Assembly (NCBI GenBank): GCA_020152595.1
Contig: JAIGNY010002249.1
Coordinates: 728,001 to 792,000 of the forward strand
Source of the DNA: Chiridota heheva
Taxonomy: Eukaryota > Echinodermata > Holothuroidea > Apodida > Chiridotidae
Length of the DNA: 64,000 nucleotides
Direction: 5' to 3'
Position 1 is the stretch's first letter. Each line of letters opens with the position of its first letter. The notes beneath the pieces are model-generated. The model saw only the letters and a program-made list of their open reading frames with translations. It was not told the origin of the DNA and made no database searches. Below, piece after piece: positions 24,301 to 37,500 of the stretch. A program made the position numbers and the translations under genes.

Positions 24301-27300
24301 TGTGGGTTTGTTTTTGGCCCTTTGGGTTTGTTTTTGGCCCTATGGGTTTGTTTTTGGCCCTATGTGTTTGTTTTTGGCCCTATGGGTTTGTTTTTGGCCC
24401 TATGGGTTTGTATTTGCTTTATGGGTTTGTTTTTGGCCCTTTGGGTTTGTTTTTGGCCCTGTGGGTTTGTTTTTGCCCCTGTGGGTTTGTTTTTGGCCCT
24501 TTGGGTTTGTTTTTGGCCCTATGGGTTTGTTTTTGGCCCTTTGGGCTTGTTTTTGGCCCTATGGGTTTGTGTTTGCTTTATGGGTTTGTTTTTGGCCCTT
24601 TGGGTTTGTTTTTGGCCCTGTGGGTTTGTTTTTGGCCCTTTGGGTTTGTTTTTGGCCCTATGGGTTTGTTTTTGGCCCTATGGGTTTGTTTTTGGCCCTA
24701 TGGGTTTGTTTTTGGCCCTATGGGTTTGTGTTTGCTTTATGGGTTTGTTTTTGGCCCTTTGGGTTTGTTTTTGGCCCTGTGGGTTTGTTTTTACCCCTGT
24801 AGGCTTGTTTTTGCCCCTGTGGGTATAATGGAGGTTTTGTTGTGTGAATTAACAACTTAGGTTGTATCTGGAATTCATTTTCTGCATTTATATGAATAAC
24901 GTTGCATAGTTGACAGATAAAAATTGATTATTTTTCAAGGAAATGTTACCAATTTTTTTTCCAGATTTAAATGTGTTTAACCAAAATCTAAGATTTAGAT
25001 GTGTTTTACCAAAATCTTAGAGCTAGCAAAACAAAACGAGGATCTTTGCTTTGAAATAAGTTTTTACACAAAAGAAAAATCAATTCTGGTAGGTTTTAAA
25101 CATATATCTTTTTTTTTATTATGTGCGTTTTTTGTGAAGTAAGGGAGAAGGGGTAGGTTTTAGGCATGGTTGGTTGCATACTGCTTATCTGATCAACTTG
25201 TTCACCAGTTTCTTCCCTATATACAGGAAATTTTAAAATGATTTAGCTTAATGGATTTACCAATAACGGTTATGGGAGCTTAGGTATTTTTATAATTAAC
25301 ATAGAAGGTATTACTATTATGAGGGAAAGGTATTACTGTTAGGAAGGGGTGGAAGAAATATTTGACTTTCTGGGACCATAGAAATTAAGTCTTAATTTTT
25401 TTGTGAGTATACCACAACTGCAATAACAAAACCGAATGTAAAATTTCAACAGAAAATATTTCTTTCTTATACACCTTTTCTCCTATTTCCTTTTCAATTC
25501 TTTTTCATTTTCATTTCCTCCATTTTCCTTTCTGTCCCTATTTCCTTTCTTTAATTGTAGAGTTTTTGGGACCATTGGTGGTGTTCTGCTCTGCTATATT
25601 TTCCACCCTGATATTATGTGTAAAAGATATTACTATTATGAGTATCTACCTACTGTGGTGTAGCGGTTATCATACCTGTCTACAGACCACAAGGCCCCGG
25701 GTTCAATCCTGGGGTGGGTAGACACGCCAGTGCACCACAACTGGTTATCAAAGGCAGTGGACATTGACTCGGTTGTCGATGTTATGTCTGTCCCACGTCG
25801 TACCTGTGTTCTCGCCCGGTCGTATTAAAGCGTTTCGTGATAGCATTTGTACTATCATAACCAAATCGCAGGCTTGACGACCCGTCATTGTAATTGTGTG
25901 TTCAACTCTCTCTCTCTCTATTATGAGTAAAATTTATTACTATAAGGAGTACAAGTTAGTAATATTAGGAATAGGTGTTATTACTATTATCAGTAAAGAT
26001 GACTATTTTTGGATAATGTAGGTATATCTACCAGGATGAGTCCACAACAACTATTGAGGAAGATGAAGCGCTTATGGACTCAAACAAAGCTCCATTCTTA
26101 ATGGCCAATAACGGATGGGTCATGGGGGATGACCCTTTGAAGAATTTTGCCGAACAGGGATCAAAGGTGTATCTAAAGAGGGAACTTATCAACTGGGGGG
26201 ACAGCATCAAGCTCCGCTACGGTAATAAGCCGGAAGACTGCCCCTACCTTTGGAGTCACATGTTGAAGTACACCAAATCTGTAGCGAAGACATTTCATGG
26301 TGTTCGTATCGATAACTGTCATAGCACACCTATTCATGTTGCTGAGGTAAGTGGTGGTGTATTCCGTTTCTCAGTATAAAGAATTAATCATTCAAAATTA
26401 CTAAAAATACTGTCAGTTTGTGATTGTTGATTAACCCTTAAATATCCAGACCAAGCGTGTCATGTCGACTGGGGACATACTTTTTCAAAAAAATATTTTT
26501 CTTTGTCAAACAGGCCCACAGCAGTGATTTTGGTATTATTTGAAAGAGCTCAAATAATCCTTTCAGAAAATATAACTTTTTCATGGAGGTTATGATGAAA
26601 AAGTTTGTGAAAAAATGGAATGAAAAAGAGAGAATAAAAAAAATGAACAAAATTTAAAGAAAAAAACTTTGTTTCTTTTAAAAGCTTTCTTGCCATACTT
26701 CCAGACCTAGCTTTCGCTTGAAAAGCTGTAAACAACTGTAAAAGACATCAAAGTATCCAATTCTGGTTGAATTTTGACTTGCCCCTACCATCAATATCTT
26801 TTTGGGCAAAATTTGGGCCAAATTTTACGATTTTTAGCCTTTTTGAAACCAAAATTTAAAAAAAATTGTAAGTTCTGATTGCAATACACCCACCGTATGC
26901 GAAATGTAAGAAAGGCCAAGCCATGTACTTTTAATTTATATCAGAAAGAGCAAGTAACCCCTCTCTAATAACATCTGGATTTAATTAACAATAAGGCTTC
27001 CCTTCAGGCACAATTTGACCCTGGTTGTCGTGGTGTAATTAAGCCCTCATCAAACAAACAAAGCTTCTTTCACAGTTAGTCACTTTGGTCTAGTGGCAAA
27101 TCTCTGTGCACAGCACGCGGATGACCACATTTGATCCCCCCACCGGACACGCGGCTTCTGTTTTTCCGCTAGTAATTACTGCGGTGAATTTCTTCTTTTT
27201 TTCTTCATTGTTTTTGCATGTTTTGCTTTAAAAAAAAAAAACAATTAGACTGTATCAATAGAAAGGAAATCTTACAAACAATCTAAATATGTAAAAAAAA

Positions 27301-30300
27301 TCCTCATTTTTCATTGTTCACAAGAAAAAATACAAGCTCAAAAAAATTGGCCTAATTTGGCCTAAAATGTACAAATTTGCATATTTATGTCGATAATTTC
27401 TTTATTTTGACTTTTTTATTTAAGAAGTTTATTGTTTTAACATTTATATAAACTGAACTTGCAGTGGTAGAAAACGAAAAAAGAGTTTTGGTAAAAATTA
27501 TTTTTGAAGAAAAAAATTCTGATAATTTTTTGTAATGTTTTGAACCGCTGGGTCTTTAAGGGCTAAGTGTGGTTTCTTCTTGCAGTATAGCTGCTGCTGT
27601 TGTTCCCTTTTGAAAGTGGTGAGCCTAAGTACTTTAAGCTTGAATGAGTTTGCAGTTTCATCGACCCTGGTATGCTATACCATACCCAATGGTGATTACA
27701 GTAGCCCAAACCCATCAAGCTACTCAAAAATCATCTGCAGATCAAATCACGTGTACCTGAGTATGACCATCTACAGAACCAGGTACTACTAAACATGCTG
27801 CTAAATACACAATACAAGAATACTAACTTCTTATTTTAAAGATGGAGTTATATTTGCTGGCCTTGGGTTGGGTCACACTAATCTTAACACTTAACACTTT
27901 GCTTGCTATCACAAACATCAAGTGGACGCCGACAGGGCCTGTGGGGGCGTCTCCATTCTCGTTAGACACGATATCCCACACAGCCCTGTTCATGTGCGCA
28001 CCGACCTTCAGGCCATCTGTATATCTATCTCCATCCACAAAACTTTCACTCTTTGCAATATCTATCTCCCCCCAATCCCAACATTCAGCCAACCAGCCTT
28101 AACAACCTTATCTCTCAGCTCCCCTCCCCCTTCATCCTTCTTGATGACTTCAATGCCCACAACCCCCTGTGGGGCTCCAACACCATCACCCCCAGAGGCA
28201 AGCTTGTGGCAAACACTCTTCGACAGCACAGCCTGTCCTTGCTTAACACTAACTCTCCGACCTACCTTCACCCTGCCACAGGCTCCCTTGCCTGCATTGA
28301 CATGTCTATCTCTTCCCCCAACCTCCTTGATTTTAGCTGGAGAGTCACTGCTGACCTCTGTGGTAGTGATCATTACCTTCTTCTTATACATTCCAACCTT
28401 CAAACCCCCACTGACCACACCCCCATTTGGAACCTCGAGAAAGCTGACTGGCCCCTTTTCGAAACCCTCTGTGACTCACACCTCTCCCCCCATCTCCTCG
28501 AGGGTGAGGATGCCATGTCAAACTTCAGTAATATCCTTATCAACATTGCCACCTGCTCAATTCCCAAAACCTCAAAAGACTCTAATCATTCCCCCAACCC
28601 CTAGTTTCTGATGACTGCAAAACCCCCATCAAGAGCAGGAAAAGAGCCCTCAGGAACTTCAAAACTAACCCGACCACCCACAACCTCAACTTCTTTCACA
28701 TCAGCCATGCCAAAGCCAGGCGCACTATCAAGGACAGTAAAACCAACACTTTGGAACAAATTCATCTCTTCTCTCACCATCAACACCCGCCACTAAGAAG
28801 ATTTGGAGAATGGTTAACAACTTCCACGGCAGGGTGGGCAAGTCTCCCATCTCTCCTGGAATGGTGACCTTCTCATCGCGAAAAACTACATCGTTAACCA
28901 CCTTGCTGCCTCTTTCAGCAACATCTGAAACATGTGTGCATGTATGTTTGTGACGGCCAGCTCGTAAACGCGATATCTCAAGAACGGTAAACTAAATTCA
29001 TGTCATATTTGGGACACAGATAACCCATGGTCTGTAGATGTGCCCTATTGTGTTTGATGGTGATGTCATGCATATTAATGAGTAGGTGGGGCTTAATGTA
29101 AAATTTTTGAAATGCTCATATTCTAACAACAGCATGTCTGTTTTGTTTCATATTTGGTATAATTGTGATAGCTGGTATGTACATATTCATGATGTAAAAA
29201 TGCTGAATTTCATTATATGCATAATGGGCGGGGCCTAATATGATTTTGCTAAATAAAGCTTGTAAACATGGTATCTCAAGAACGGTAAACTGGATTCATG
29301 TCATGTATGGTACACAGATAGCTCATGGTCTGCATACGTGACCTAATGTTTGTGGTGGTGATTTCATGCATATTAATAAGTGGGCGGGGCTTAAAGTGAA
29401 CATTTCTAAAAAGTAATAAATGAGCAACTGTATGTCTGTTTTGCATCATATTGGGCATGATAATTTTGTTGGTTATTGTGTACAGGTGTCATTGATATGC
29501 ATGGTGGGCGGCGCTTAATGTGAAAGTGCTAAATGATGTAAACACCATAAACGATATCAGATTTATGCTATATGTAGTACACAGGTGGGCCATGATCTGT
29601 ACGTATGTTCTACTGTTGTGGTAGTGATGTCATAAATATTAATGAGTAGGTGGGGCTTACTGACAAATTCTTGAAATATGATAAATGGCAATCCTTTTTG
29701 CATCATACGTGCTTTGATGATATTATTAATTATTGTGCAATGTTGTCAACATTTTATTGCTCTGCATGGTGGGTGTGGCTTATGAATAAATATCATGGAA
29801 CAAATATTTCATGATATGCAATGACATGACAGTTAATACAATACTTGCAAATCAATCAGCTGATGAAAAAGCATTGGAACCATAAAACCTTTGGTTCTGG
29901 TTAATTTGAGTAAATTTTGGAGAATTTGAAAGGGTTTCCCATTGATTTCCTGGCTTTTTCAATTTCCTCACAGTGTATTTTTTGTATTTCCTTTCCAGGA
30001 AATAACCCTTGTATGTTGTGAATTGAAACCTTGCTTTCCTTTTGTCAGGAAATGATGTTTTAGATCTGTTAATGGATGTTCGATTATTTTGAGGGGAATT
30101 TGATAATATGTGTGGGAATCCCGCAATCACATACCTTAATATGAACATTGCTGTAAAGTCCTATATATAGGATGTATCTTTTCATTTCATTTTTTTTTAG
30201 CTCGACTATTCGAAGTATAGTAGGTGCTATTCTACTCACCTTGGCATTGGCATCCATGTCAGCCTCTGCATTGGTTAAAGTTTTGGGAAGCCAGGTCTAT

Positions 30301-31440
30301 AAAAAGCTTGTTATCATTTGAAAATGTACATTATCTAAAAGTGGAATAAATATATAGAATGTGCATAATGTCTGAAATAAAATTTGCAGTGTCATAGATG
30401 GTTACCAAAATAACAAATGATTAGGTTTGAAAAAGAAAAAAATAAAGTGAATAAATAAATGAAATGTGAATACTGCTTAAATGAACATTTTAAGTATCTT
30501 AAATGTTTTCCGAAATAACAAATAAGTAGACATGAAAAGAACTGAAAAACTCAGTCTTCAGACTGTAATACCCTGGATGCCGTAGATATATAGCCAGGCT
30601 TACAACCTTCCAGAAAGCATACCAGGGCTACCTGGCCATCCCTCTCCGAATGGCCTCCCTCCCGCTCAACAAGAAGATCTAATAACCAGATATTAACAGA
30701 ACTGCGTACTAATAAGGACTGTTTCAAATACTCCTTTATTCTACAAACTGTAAAGGACTGGAACAACCTACCAGTAACTATCTCAAGTATAATAGACTAC
30801 AAATTCAAAGAAGCAATCATAACAAATGCAAAGAAGCAATCATAAGAAGTCAGTAATCAGTTTTCTTGCACACACACACCCTATCCAGTTCGCTTTACTC
30901 CATTAGTAGTGTTGAACTGTAACCATCAAGATCAAATAGGTTGTTGTTATTTGTTGTTTTTAAATTTGAGGTGTCACGAAAAAGGTCAAAGGTCAAATAA
31001 TAATGGTAAATTTTGTGTTGCACATCCTGTGAAAACCGTAAGTGCTATTGGGTTGGTACTTGGTGGATTGATGAAAGGTGATGCAGAGTTATTTCCCATT
31101 ACATGAGATATCGGGTTTACAAGCAAAGCGTCACACCTGCACACACACCCATGCCCACATACAGACACCAACACCACTCCATAGGTTCCTGATGCTGATA
31201 GCATCGGAACCAATAATAAAAAACAAAAAATTAGACGTAAGTGGACTTCACTAAAGCTTGGCTTGTTATAAAAAAAAAAATCACTGGAAGTTATATAATA
31301 AGTAACTGCTTACTTCCTTCAAGTAGCGCACACCCCCTGCAGCTTCGAATAGTCGAGCATGCTGTCATTCAGACAGCTCTAGTTTATTATTATTTATTAT
31401 TATTTTTTGAATTATTATTATTGTTATTATTATTTTTTGA

Positions 31441-31537
<97 letters not shown>

Positions 31538-34500
31538 AATATTGTAATCTATAATATAGTAATTGTTAATCATTTTTTACAAATATTACTTTTTTAATGG
31601 GGTTTTTTTTTACTTTTTTGTATGTATGTTATATATATATATTTATATATGTTGTATTGTATGGAGTTATAAATTAACAAACAAACAGATAAGGGTGCTG
31701 ATGACTTCAACCATCTTTCATGCTTGTAAATTTATTGCATGTTCATGATGTCAAAGGTTTGGAAGTGAGAATAACTATGGAGCTATTTTCCATTCATTGC
31801 AAAGGCTACAACCCAAATATGCACCGTGGTTTTATAGTATATTTTCTTTCTTTTGCAAAAGGGTGCCCATCTTTAAAGCAATTAATTACAAGTTTTTTGC
31901 TCGCTCCCCAATCTTGAGGCTACTATCTTTGCTACATTAGTATAGCCTCAAGAATTTTGATATTGATTGCAAAAAAGAGGAAATTGATTTGAAAGCTTAC
32001 TTTTGAAGATCTGGAGATTTTCTACTGTATATTTCCTCAATATTTAGCTGTCATGCAGTTAAACTAAGAAAGGAAATGTGTGTGAAGTTGACACTAAGTA
32101 ATTTTTCATAAACTAACTATTTCTGGGATTTAAAATCAAATGTGAGTTGAACTCTTTTTATTTACAAATAGTAAGAAAGCTCAATAAAGTTGAGCTCAAT
32201 AATAAAGTTAACTTTAGTTCACTCTTTGCAATGTGACTAATTAACCCCTAGTGCAAATCAACCTGAAATTTGCTAGTAATAAAGCACAGAAAGAAAGAAA
32301 AAGAGGTGGAGAGAGTGGGAACACAACATTCAAGTTCCATGTTCATCCACAGTTGATAACCATTATCAATTTTAAGCATGTTCTTATGTATCCCCTCCCA
32401 CCCCCAGGCGCTCACCCCACCCCCTCAGATGATAATATGTAAGTGTCCTCCTTTCTTTATCCTTTACATTTACAGTATTTTCTTGATGCTGCGCGATTGA
32501 TTCGTCCAAATCTTTACGTGATAGCTGAGCTTTTCACATCCTCAGAAAAAGTTGATAACATATATGTGAACAGACTAGGACTAAATTCCCTCATTAGAGG
32601 TAAGATTGTGATTTTATTCATACTTAGTGTACCAGTGTTTTATTGGACAAAATTAGGATTAACCTATAATTACCCATACTTTTCCCTGTTGGTCCATTTG
32701 TCTGTTTGTTCATTTGTCCGTTTGTCCATTTGTCTGTTTGTCCATTTGTCTGTTTGTTCATTTGTCTGTTTGTTCATTTGTCTGTTTGTTCATTTGTCTG
32801 TTTGTCCATTTGTCTGTTTGTTCATTTGTCTGTTTGTCCATTTGTCTGTTTGTTCATTTGTCTGTTTGTTCATTTGTCTGTTTGTTCATTTGTCTGTTTG
32901 TTCATTTGTCTGTTTGTTCATTTGTCTGTTTGTCCATTTGTCTGTTTGTCCAGTTGTCTGTTTGTCCATTTGTCTGTTTGTTCATTTGTCTGTTTGTTCA
33001 TTTGTCTGTTTGTTCATTTGTCTGTTTGTCCATTTGTCTGTTTGTCCATTTGTCTGTTTGTTCATTTGTCTGTTTGTTCATTTGTCTGTTTGTTCATTTG
33101 TCTGTTTGTCCATTTGTCTGTTTGTTCATTTGTCTGTTTGTGCATTTGTCTGTTTGTCCAGTTGTCTGTTTGTCCGTTTGTCTGTTTGTGGTCAATAAAT
33201 CTACAGATGATTGGATTTTGATTAATTTTGGTATGTTTTTTTCTCTGCTTAATGAAGAAGTGATTAAAATTTGGCTTATATTTGAAAGGGGTTAAGGGCA
33301 GAAATGGAGGGGTGGGGATGTTTAAGGTAAGATCTGTTAAGACTAGTTGAAACTTTACATTGAAATGTGCTGAACAATGAATTGATGACATGAAAGAAAA
33401 TTGAACAAATTAATTTTTTACACTCAAATCAGATTACGTGGTTCTTGGTATAAAGAAAAAATCAAAAGCAATTGTCATGGTTTCTTGCATGAAAGGAAAA
33501 TGATGGAATGTGAATCTTGCCTAAAAGAAGTCAATCAATGGACACTAAGCCTGAATAAAATTGAAAACAACTTTAAATTAAAAGAAATTAGTCAGAAGGT
33601 TTATGATCCTAAAATGTTTAGAATGCAAATGTCAATACAAATCAAAAGTGAGAAATGAGATTCTTTGGAAATAAAACAAGGTGGTTCTAGGTATTCCTAA
33701 AGGGAGATTATATTGGGGATGTGAAATGAACTGGGGGCAGTGGGGGCAGAGGTATGCACCCTACATAGTGCCAAAATTCTAGTTCCTCATGCGTTGGCAT
33801 AGATTAGAATGGAAATTGATGCACCTGCCTCATTTTCAACCTGAGTGCGCAATTGTTTATAGCTTAAACCTACTCATTTTACTATCCCTTCACTCCAACA
33901 AAGTTAGTGAAGAGGGGATATTGCATCATTACCATTCGTTTGTCTGTCGTCCGCCCGTTCTTCCTTCCGTATATCCATCTGTCGTCTGTCCATTGTGCCC
34001 TAGGAAAGGAATTCACAATTTTTGGGGATATCACATTTTTACCATTCGTTTGTCTGTGCATCCCCGTTTTTCCTTCTGTGTGTCCATATGTCTGTCCATT
34101 GTGCCCTAGGAAAGGAAATCTAATTTTTGTGTGGCTTCTTGAATGGAAATTTCTATAGTAGAGACTCTCACCTTCAAAAGAACTTAACAACAATGTATTC
34201 CTGACATGAAAAGCAATTCATGAATTTGTATCGTTTGCAATGTCTGGTTTAACTAAAATGATGGAAATTTAGTCCATTATTAAGTCCTTCTCTTTTAAAA
34301 TGCCACTTAGATATATTCTTATTGCCATAGAGTGTACATATGGTCAGCTGACACATTTCGATCAATCAAATTCTAGTATTCTTACCTCATATAATTGACC
34401 ATTAGATCGCATCTATTTATAGATCATGCCTATATTTTAATTTCTTCTCAATTTTGTTTGTGAATGCTGTGATATATCGACATATTGATGTCATGCCAGA

Positions 34501-37500
34501 AATTTGGTGTATTTCAATCACAATATTAAAATTTAGTAGGAATTGGGATGAAAGTGGGATGGCATGGGGTACAAGATGGGATGAAATATGGGACAGGTTG
34601 GTATGTGAAACAGGGTACAGAAGAATGTGGGACAGGCTGGGGTGGCATGTGGGACAGGCTGGGATGGCATTGTGGGATGAGGTGGGATGGCATGGGGACA
34701 GGGTGGAAGTTTATGTGAGACAGGGTGGCATGGCATATGGGAGAGGATGGCATGTAATGGAAGTCATCTGGATTTCATGTGGGATGTCATGTGGGACATG
34801 GTGGGATAACATGTGGGATAGCATGGAATGGCCTGTGGGACAGAGTGGGATGGAAATTGGTACAAGGAGGGATAACATGTGGGACATGGTGGGATGGCAC
34901 ATGGTACAAATCCTGGTACAGGGAGGGATGGCATGTGGGACAGAATGGCATAGTATATGGGACAGGTTGGCAAGTCATATTGTGGGATGTCATCTTTATT
35001 GCAGGTGTGACATATGGGTTATGTGGTGGTATCTGGATTTTCATGAATGATTCCCTGTAGGGAGGGATGTTGCATGGTATGGCATGTGGAACAGAGGGTG
35101 GGATGGCAGGTGTGACAGAGTGGGATGGAAATTGGTACAAGGAGGGATAACATGTGGGACATGGTGGGATGGCACATGGTACAGATCCTGGTACAGGGAG
35201 GGATGGCATGTGGGACAGAATGGCATAGTATATGGGACAGGTTGGCAAGTCATATTGTGGGATGTCATCTTTATTGCAGGTGTGACATATGGGTTATGTG
35301 GTGGCATCTGAATTTTCATGTATGATTTCCTGTAGGGAGGGATGTTGCATGGTATGGCATTGAAACAGAGGGTGGGATGGCAGGTGTGACAGGCTGGAAA
35401 ACATGTTGATAGCGGTGAGGGGTTTTATATCGTTTGTGATATCTGGTTGTAATTTGAAACACAAAACTTAAACAACAGGCTTTTTTATTTAGGAATCAGA
35501 TCTAATGTAATTGTTTTCTTGATTGTGGACCTCAAGGAATGTATGCTAGTGGTACATTACAGTAGGTCTGTAAGACTTGTTTGTAATCAATTAAATATGC
35601 ACAGAGAAAACAAAAAACTAGTTTCTGAATTGATAGCTATGTAGGTATTTGGTAAATTGTAATGTAGATATACAAGTTTTTTCATCAATTTTGCAGAGGC
35701 AATGAGTGCAGGGACATCACACGAAGAAGGCAGACTAGTCTATAGGTACGGTGGTGAACCAGTGGGATCTTTCCTTCAACCTGCGGTTCGACCTTTGACA
35801 CCTAGTATTGCTCATGCTTTATTCATGGATTTGACTCACGATAATCCCTGCCCAGTTGAGGTAAGCTTATGGACTTTTCATGTAATAGCACTTTATGATG
35901 CGCATTGCTTCATGTAATATCACTTTAAGAACTTGTGACATCTAGACATGAAGCAGTATCTTTCCTTGGGAGAAATGGTCCGTCAATCATTCACAATTAA
36001 TGCACATTATTACCTCAGGCATTATGATACACAGCTATTTTTATCACCAATTTGAAAACAAACTTCTCTCACTAAGACACTTAACACCGATGAGTGATTT
36101 TCAATAACAAAAGTGCCTTGATTATTCAGCTCTGGCTTTGTGTAATCTTATACACACAAATAGTCTTGGGCTTCTTGGCTGTGGTGTGCATGTATGGCAG
36201 ATAAACAATCATTGTTTTGAGCGGAAACACAATACACTGAACATAAAGTTCAGTTGGTATTACTCATACTTGAGTTTTCAGGATTATTTAGGTGTCAGGT
36301 GCGGGTAAAAGAAAGACTTTTCAGCATGGAGACAACCTCCTGTAATGTAGCGGTTATCATACATGTCTACAGACCACGAGGCTCTGGGGTCAAGCCTGGG
36401 TTGGGTAGACACGCCAGTGTACCACAAGTGGTTATCAAAGGCTGTGGACTTTGACTTGGTTGTCGATGTTATCTTTGTCCGTACTTCGTACCTGTCTTCT
36501 TATCCGGGTCATATTAAGAGTTACGTGATAGCATTGTTACTATCATAACCGAATACGCAGGCGACGGCCCCGTCATTGTAATTGTGTGTTCACTCGTCGT
36601 CGTCATGAAGGCAACTTGAGCTTTTTATTGCTTTAAGATTTACAATGGACAATTAATACAGCAATGAAACCCATCCAAATTGGTTAAAAACACCCTTTTA
36701 CAACATTTTACATTTTTAGGGCTTATTGTGCAATTATTTGTGCCATAGATAGATAACACATTTTCCATAGTGTATGTAAATCCTTGTATTTCAATCCTCT
36801 CTAAGATATATAGCGAAGGTCAACATCTGATGATTCCATTTGTGTATTTTTAAACTTTATTATTCTTGACGGCAACATGTAATCAGAAATGAAGAAATAA
36901 AATGTATAATTTGCTTAAATCAAAGAACACAATTGAAAGAACTACCTAAGGTTGTTGAGCTGGGTTCATCTGATGACATCACAAAGTTTGCCTGAATTCT
37001 AAACTCTTGAAACTTTGATTGACTGTAACTCAAAAACTACCTACTCTTTTTCAAAGATTGCAAGGATACTTTACTAAGTATTTAATGTTGTTTCACATGT
37101 GTAACATTGGTTGATGTAATATTCATGTGTGATACACATTGGCTCAGGAACAAACCTCAAGCTGAAGAAGGCATTCTGAACATTTTCAAGGCTGAAATTA
37201 AGGGAAGAAAGGTTAAAAAAAAAAAAAAAAAGGTGTTTTCCTGTTCATACATCACAAATATTTATACATCACATTTTTTCATACATCTTAATTCCCAAAC
37301 TGTTAAAACTCAGAATTTAATTTTGTTCTTATCAGTGAAATAGCAGTAAACTTTGTACCTGTCCATATTTCAAATAGCTTCTTCACCTGTGTTTTGCTTG
37401 ACATGTGTAAACTAAGGTAAGATAGGAATGACTACTAAAAATACCCTTTTATCTTTCTTTGATATCTCTTGACAGAACTACAGTAGTTTCATGTAGAACT

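Noticed and set aside
23015..24860. Three overlapping open frames of nearly 600 codons
   Set aside because: They come from a 20-bp unit without stop codons; all three + frames are open, the text is repetitive and hydrophobic, and no family or exon structure supports it.
25652..25725. tRNA gene
   Set aside because: A and B boxes are present, but the acceptor stem does not close and the sequence continues into a SINE body also found at 36336-36600.
27088..27160. Second tRNA-SINE family
   Set aside because: A GGTCTAGTGGCAAATC and TTTGATCCCCC pair resembles A and B boxes, but there is only one copy, no clear body and no tail.
27922..28611. Host gene for an APE-like nuclease
   Set aside because: The [11 protein letters not shown] and GSDH motifs with frameshifts, and the following pre-RT linker, mark it as a dead LINE endonuclease.
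31241..31597. Open frame with a poly-Leu run
   Set aside because: It is the (TTA)n microsatellite.
32443..33295. Open frames of up to 251 codons
   Set aside because: Only 32476-32599 is coding (exon 5). The rest is the 16-bp minisatellite, and the exon ends at a good donor confirmed by phase with exon 6.
34454..35325. Overlapping frames on both strands in the 34.5-35.3 kb region
   Set aside because: They are artefacts of the degenerate 19-20 bp repeat and its 274-bp duplication.
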